Assembly (NCBI GenBank): GCA_036012155.1
Contig: DASCOT010000209.1
Coordinates: 1 to 8,150, forward strand
DNA from: DASCOT01 sp036012155
GTDB lineage: Bacteria > Acidobacteriota > UBA890 > WLXD01
Direction: 5' to 3'
Length of the DNA stretch: 8,150 nucleotides
A program made the translations under genes and the position numbers. This document shows positions 6,259 to 8,150 of this stretch, one piece after another. How positions within the stretch are numbered: the first letter of the stretch is position 1; the number at the start of each line of letters is the position of its first letter. The notes beneath the pieces were generated by a model, which worked only from the letters and a program-made list of their open reading frames with translations, was not told the origin of the DNA and ran no database searches.

Positions 6259-7194
6259 TCAGCCGCGCCCGACCCTCGCCTCCCACCAACGAACCGTCTG
6301 GGCGAGGCCTCGATCGAGATCGAAGCGAGGCGCCCAGCCGAGACCTTGGCGCAACGTCGTCGCATCAGCCAGAATACGCATTGGCTCGCCCGGCCTGTAC
6401 GGGATCGCGCCCAGGTGAACCCTGTCGGACCTGCCGAGCAGCCGCCCGACTCTCATGGCTAGTTCCGCGATGGTCACGGGCTCGGCAGATGCAATGTTGA
6501 CGGCACCAGTGTAGTCGCTCGCCGCGACGCGCCAGATCGCCGACGCGACGTCCTCAACGTGTAGGTAGTCCCGTACCTGCTCGCCCTGCGTGACTTGCGC
6601 CCCCTCGCCCCGCAGCAACGCGAGCGCGATTGATGGAACGAGCCGCCGCACGTCTTCGAAGGGACCATAGGAGTAGAAGACGCGAGGCGTTACTACGCTC
6701 ACGCCAGTGAGCTCCGAGAATCGCTGGGCGACCTCGAACAGCGACTTCTTGCAGGCACCGTATAGCTCTCGAGGCCGGAGCGGGGTGGTCTCGGACAAGC
6801 GATCGTGGGTGAGATCGTACTCGAAACACGTTCCGACGGCGACGAAGCGGCCGCACGCCAGATCGGGCATCGCCCGCAGCAGATCCAGGCTGACGCCAAG
6901 CGAGGAGAGGTTCTCCTCTGCCTCGGCTTTGCCCGACCACCCGTGCCAGGCGAGATGCAGGCAGATCTCCGGGCGAGCGGCCCGAAGCTCGGTGCGCAGC
7001 TCGGGAAGCGCCCGGAGGTCGCCCTCGATGACGACGAGATCTCCCTCGATGTCCGCGAGGCGCCAGCGGTCGGTCTCCGGGCGGATGACCGCGACCACTT
7101 CGTGGCCACCCTCGACCAGCAAGCGGGCGATGTGGGACCCGATGAATCCTGCGGCGCCCGTCAGCAATACACGCTTGCCGGTTCCCCCGGTCAC
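6259..7194 (-). CDS. NAD(P)-dependent nucleotide-sugar epimerase/reductase (extended SDR)
   Basis: This is an extended SDR of 311 residues from the GTG at 7194. It has the dinucleotide motif TGAAGFIG (12-19), HLAWHGW at 80-86, the Thr site in VGTCFEYD (T122), the intact catalytic LYGACK (Y145, K149), a RVFYSYGP strand and RDYLHVEDV at 208-216. The pattern HLAW + GTCxEY + YGACK is that of nucleotide-sugar 4-ketoreductases/epimerases in surface-polysaccharide loci; the exact substrate cannot be read. It likely acts late on a keto-heptose or keto-deoxysugar made by the neighbours. Two adjacent GTG codons (7197, 7194) can start it; GGAG at 7202-7205 sits 4 nt from the first and 7 nt from the second, so I prefer 7194. 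It follows the flippase after a gap of about 64 nt, the largest in the window. It resembles the SDR at 1917-2828, which lacks the catalytic Tyr. Confidence 0.87.
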   Translation of the reverse strand: MTGGTGKRVLLTGAAGFIGSHIARLLVEGGHEVVAVIRPETDRWRLADIEGDLVVIEGDLRALPELRTELRAARPEICLHLAWHGWSGKAEAEENLSSLGVSLDLLRAMPDLACGRFVAVGTCFEYDLTHDRLSETTPLRPRELYGACKKSLFEVAQRFSELTGVSVVTPRVFYSYGPFEDVRRLVPSIALALLRGEGAQVTQGEQVRDYLHVEDVASAIWRVAASDYTGAVNIASAEPVTIAELAMRVGRLLGRSDRVHLGAIPYRPGEPMRILADATTLRQGLGWAPRFDLDRGLAQTVRWWEARVGRG

Positions 7195-7201
7195 CACCGG
7201 A

Positions 7202-7205
7202 CTCC
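7202..7205 (-). promoter_or_regulatory. Ribosome-binding site deciding the start of the SDR at 6259-7194
   Basis: The minus strand reads GGAG here. Spacing is 7 nt to the GTG at 7194 and only 4 nt to the GTG at 7197, which favours 7194. The surrounding 7195-7258 gap shows no convincing -35/-10 promoter and no terminator hairpin that I can recognise. Confidence 0.5.
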
Positions 7206-7258
7206 GCGGGGTACTTTGCTACTGTCACATGAGCCGTTTGGGAGCAGGACGACGACTC

Positions 7259-8150
7259 TCACGATCTCCGCCGGAACGGCAAGGCCGACCCTAGGCCGAA
7301 CGGCACGGGCAGGTGGAGATCTCTCAGGAAAACCGCGTCTTCGTTGCGAAAGAGCCCGAACGAACCAACGAGAACCAGCAGGCTGATGGCGGCCACAGAC
7401 AGCGCGCCAGCGTAGAACCAGAACCCGTCCAGAAGCATGAAGCAGATGAAGGCCAGGAGCGCCGGAGCCCCCAGCCAGCCCAGGCGGAACACGTTGGCCC
7501 CCGTCCTCCTCCGCACGAAGATCAGTACCAGCGTCGCCGACGTACCGTAAGACAGGACCGTCGCGAGCGCAGATCCGACGATCCCGAGGTGAGGAATCAG
7601 CAATAGATCTAGCAGGACGTTGGCGGAGGCCGACACGAAGACGATACCGCTCAAGACCCACATCGACCCGTAGGCGATGACCAGAGGCGCACACGCGTTG
7701 AACAGCGCAAATGCGCTAGTCCCGGCCATCAGCACCGCCAGTACCGGCGCCGCAGCGCTGAAGGCTTGCCCGAACACGAGCGGCACTCCGACACGCGCGC
7801 CGAGCAGAACGAGGCTGAACAAGACCGAGGTTCCGAGCAGCCAATACGGCAGCAGCCGCTCCACGAGCATCCGGATTCGTGCGTCCTGTCCCTCGGCGAC
7901 CATGACCGAAAGCGGTGGCAGCAACAGGGTCGAGAAAATCACGGTGATCTGCTGCACGACGCCCGCCAGTTGGGTAGCGAGCGAGTACACGCCGATGCTC
8001 GACATCGGCACGTACCACTTGAGAATCACTAGGTCGAACCAGTTCACCCCGAAGAACGCGGCCCAACTCGACAGCAGCACCGGCGTTGAGAAGAGGACCA
8101 TGGTGCGATAGGCCGCGCGCGTTGGGAGCACAGGCCGGAGCGCCCGAGCG
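7259..8150 (-). CDS. Polysaccharide flippase (Wzx-like, MATE/MOP superfamily membrane protein), N-terminus outside window
   Basis: The frame is open from the right edge to a TGA at 7261-7259, giving about 296 visible residues; family members are usually 400-500 residues, so the N-terminal third or more is missing. A GTG at 8131 is an in-frame codon but probably not the start, because the frame continues open upstream with coding character. The sequence is a series of hydrophobic segments, roughly eight or nine, broken by short charged loops. Its most diagnostic stretch is NVLLDLLLIPHLGIVGSALAT, just after the middle of the visible part, which matches the conserved asymmetric N-x-LL-IP-x-GI-GAA-AT helix pair of Polysacc_synt/Wzx proteins. 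Such proteins move undecaprenyl-linked oligosaccharides across the inner membrane. A soluble, Arg-rich tail ends the protein. Its place upstream of sugar-nucleotide genes suggests it exports a glycan containing their product. Specificity cannot be told. Confidence 0.88.
   Translation of the reverse strand, partial: ARALRPVLPTRAAYRTMVLFSTPVLLSSWAAFFGVNWFDLVILKWYVPMSSIGVYSLATQLAGVVQQITVIFSTLLLPPLSVMVAEGQDARIRMLVERLLPYWLLGTSVLFSLVLLGARVGVPLVFGQAFSAAAPVLAVLMAGTSAFALFNACAPLVIAYGSMWVLSGIVFVSASANVLLDLLLIPHLGIVGSALATVLSYGTSATLVLIFVRRRTGANVFRLGWLGAPALLAFICFMLLDGFWFYAGALSVAAISLLVLVGSFGLFRNEDAVFLRDLHLPVPFGLGSALPFRRRS

Noticed and set aside
6249..6365. N-terminal extension of the isomerase by 39 codons
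   Set aside because: It would overlap the preceding SDR by over 100 nt, lies outside the SIS domain and makes the protein longer than GmhA; the ATG at 6248 gives the family length.
5724..6500. Plus-strand open frame of 258 codons
   Set aside because: It is antisense to the GmhA-like isomerase and the adjacent SDR, with no recognisable domain. Its 4-nt overlap with the other antisense frame looks operon-like but both are shadows.
7195..7258. Possible promoter or terminator in the gap after the flippase gene
   Set aside because: No convincing -35/-10 pair, hairpin or T-run was found; only a Shine-Dalgarno can be supported.

Overview
The window is a densely packed stretch of high-GC bacterial DNA. 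Eight protein-coding genes lie on the minus strand, so transcription runs from high to low coordinates. Strong GC bias at third codon positions, frequent GTG starts (at least five of seven visible starts) and 4- to 7-nt stop/start overlaps point to a GC-rich bacterium. Nothing here fixes the phylum; a proteobacterium, a related deep lineage or a metagenomic contig are all possible. I see no rRNA, tRNA, CRISPR, insertion sequence or convincing terminator. No gene-free stretch exceeds about 65 bases.

Layout in transcription order: (1) the C-terminal part of a Wzx-like membrane flippase, cut by the right edge (7259-8150); (2) an extended short-chain dehydrogenase/reductase (SDR) with an intact YxxxK (6259-7194); (3) a SIS-domain sugar-phosphate isomerase of the GmhA type (5670-6248); (4) a second SDR of the epimerase/reductase type (4618-5673); (5) a zinc-containing sugar C-methyltransferase (3380-4621); (6) an RmlC/RfbC-family sugar epimerase (2835-3383); (7) a third SDR, paralogous to (2), whose catalytic Tyr position is Phe (1917-2828); (8) a fusion of a sugar-1-phosphate nucleotidyltransferase (HddC type) and a HAD phosphatase (GmhB type) (667-1920); (9) the N-terminal two thirds of an HddA-type heptose-7-phosphate kinase, running off the left edge (1-673). 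Genes 4 to 9 are almost all translationally coupled.

How they fit together: the isomerase, kinase, phosphatase and nucleotidyltransferase are the four activities that convert sedoheptulose 7-phosphate to an NDP-activated D-glycero-D-manno-heptose (GDP-linked in the characterised HddA/HddC pathway). Interleaved with them is a sugar-tailoring set: C-methyltransferase, 3,5-epimerase-like protein and three SDRs. The flippase suggests the sugar ends up in a lipid-linked oligosaccharide exported across the inner membrane (O-antigen, capsule or another surface glycan). My inference is that this is part of a surface-polysaccharide locus making a modified, possibly C-methyl-branched, heptose. No 4,6-dehydratase and no glycosyltransferase is visible; they would have to lie outside the window. 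It is also possible that two separate sugars (a plain heptose and a branched deoxysugar) are made here.
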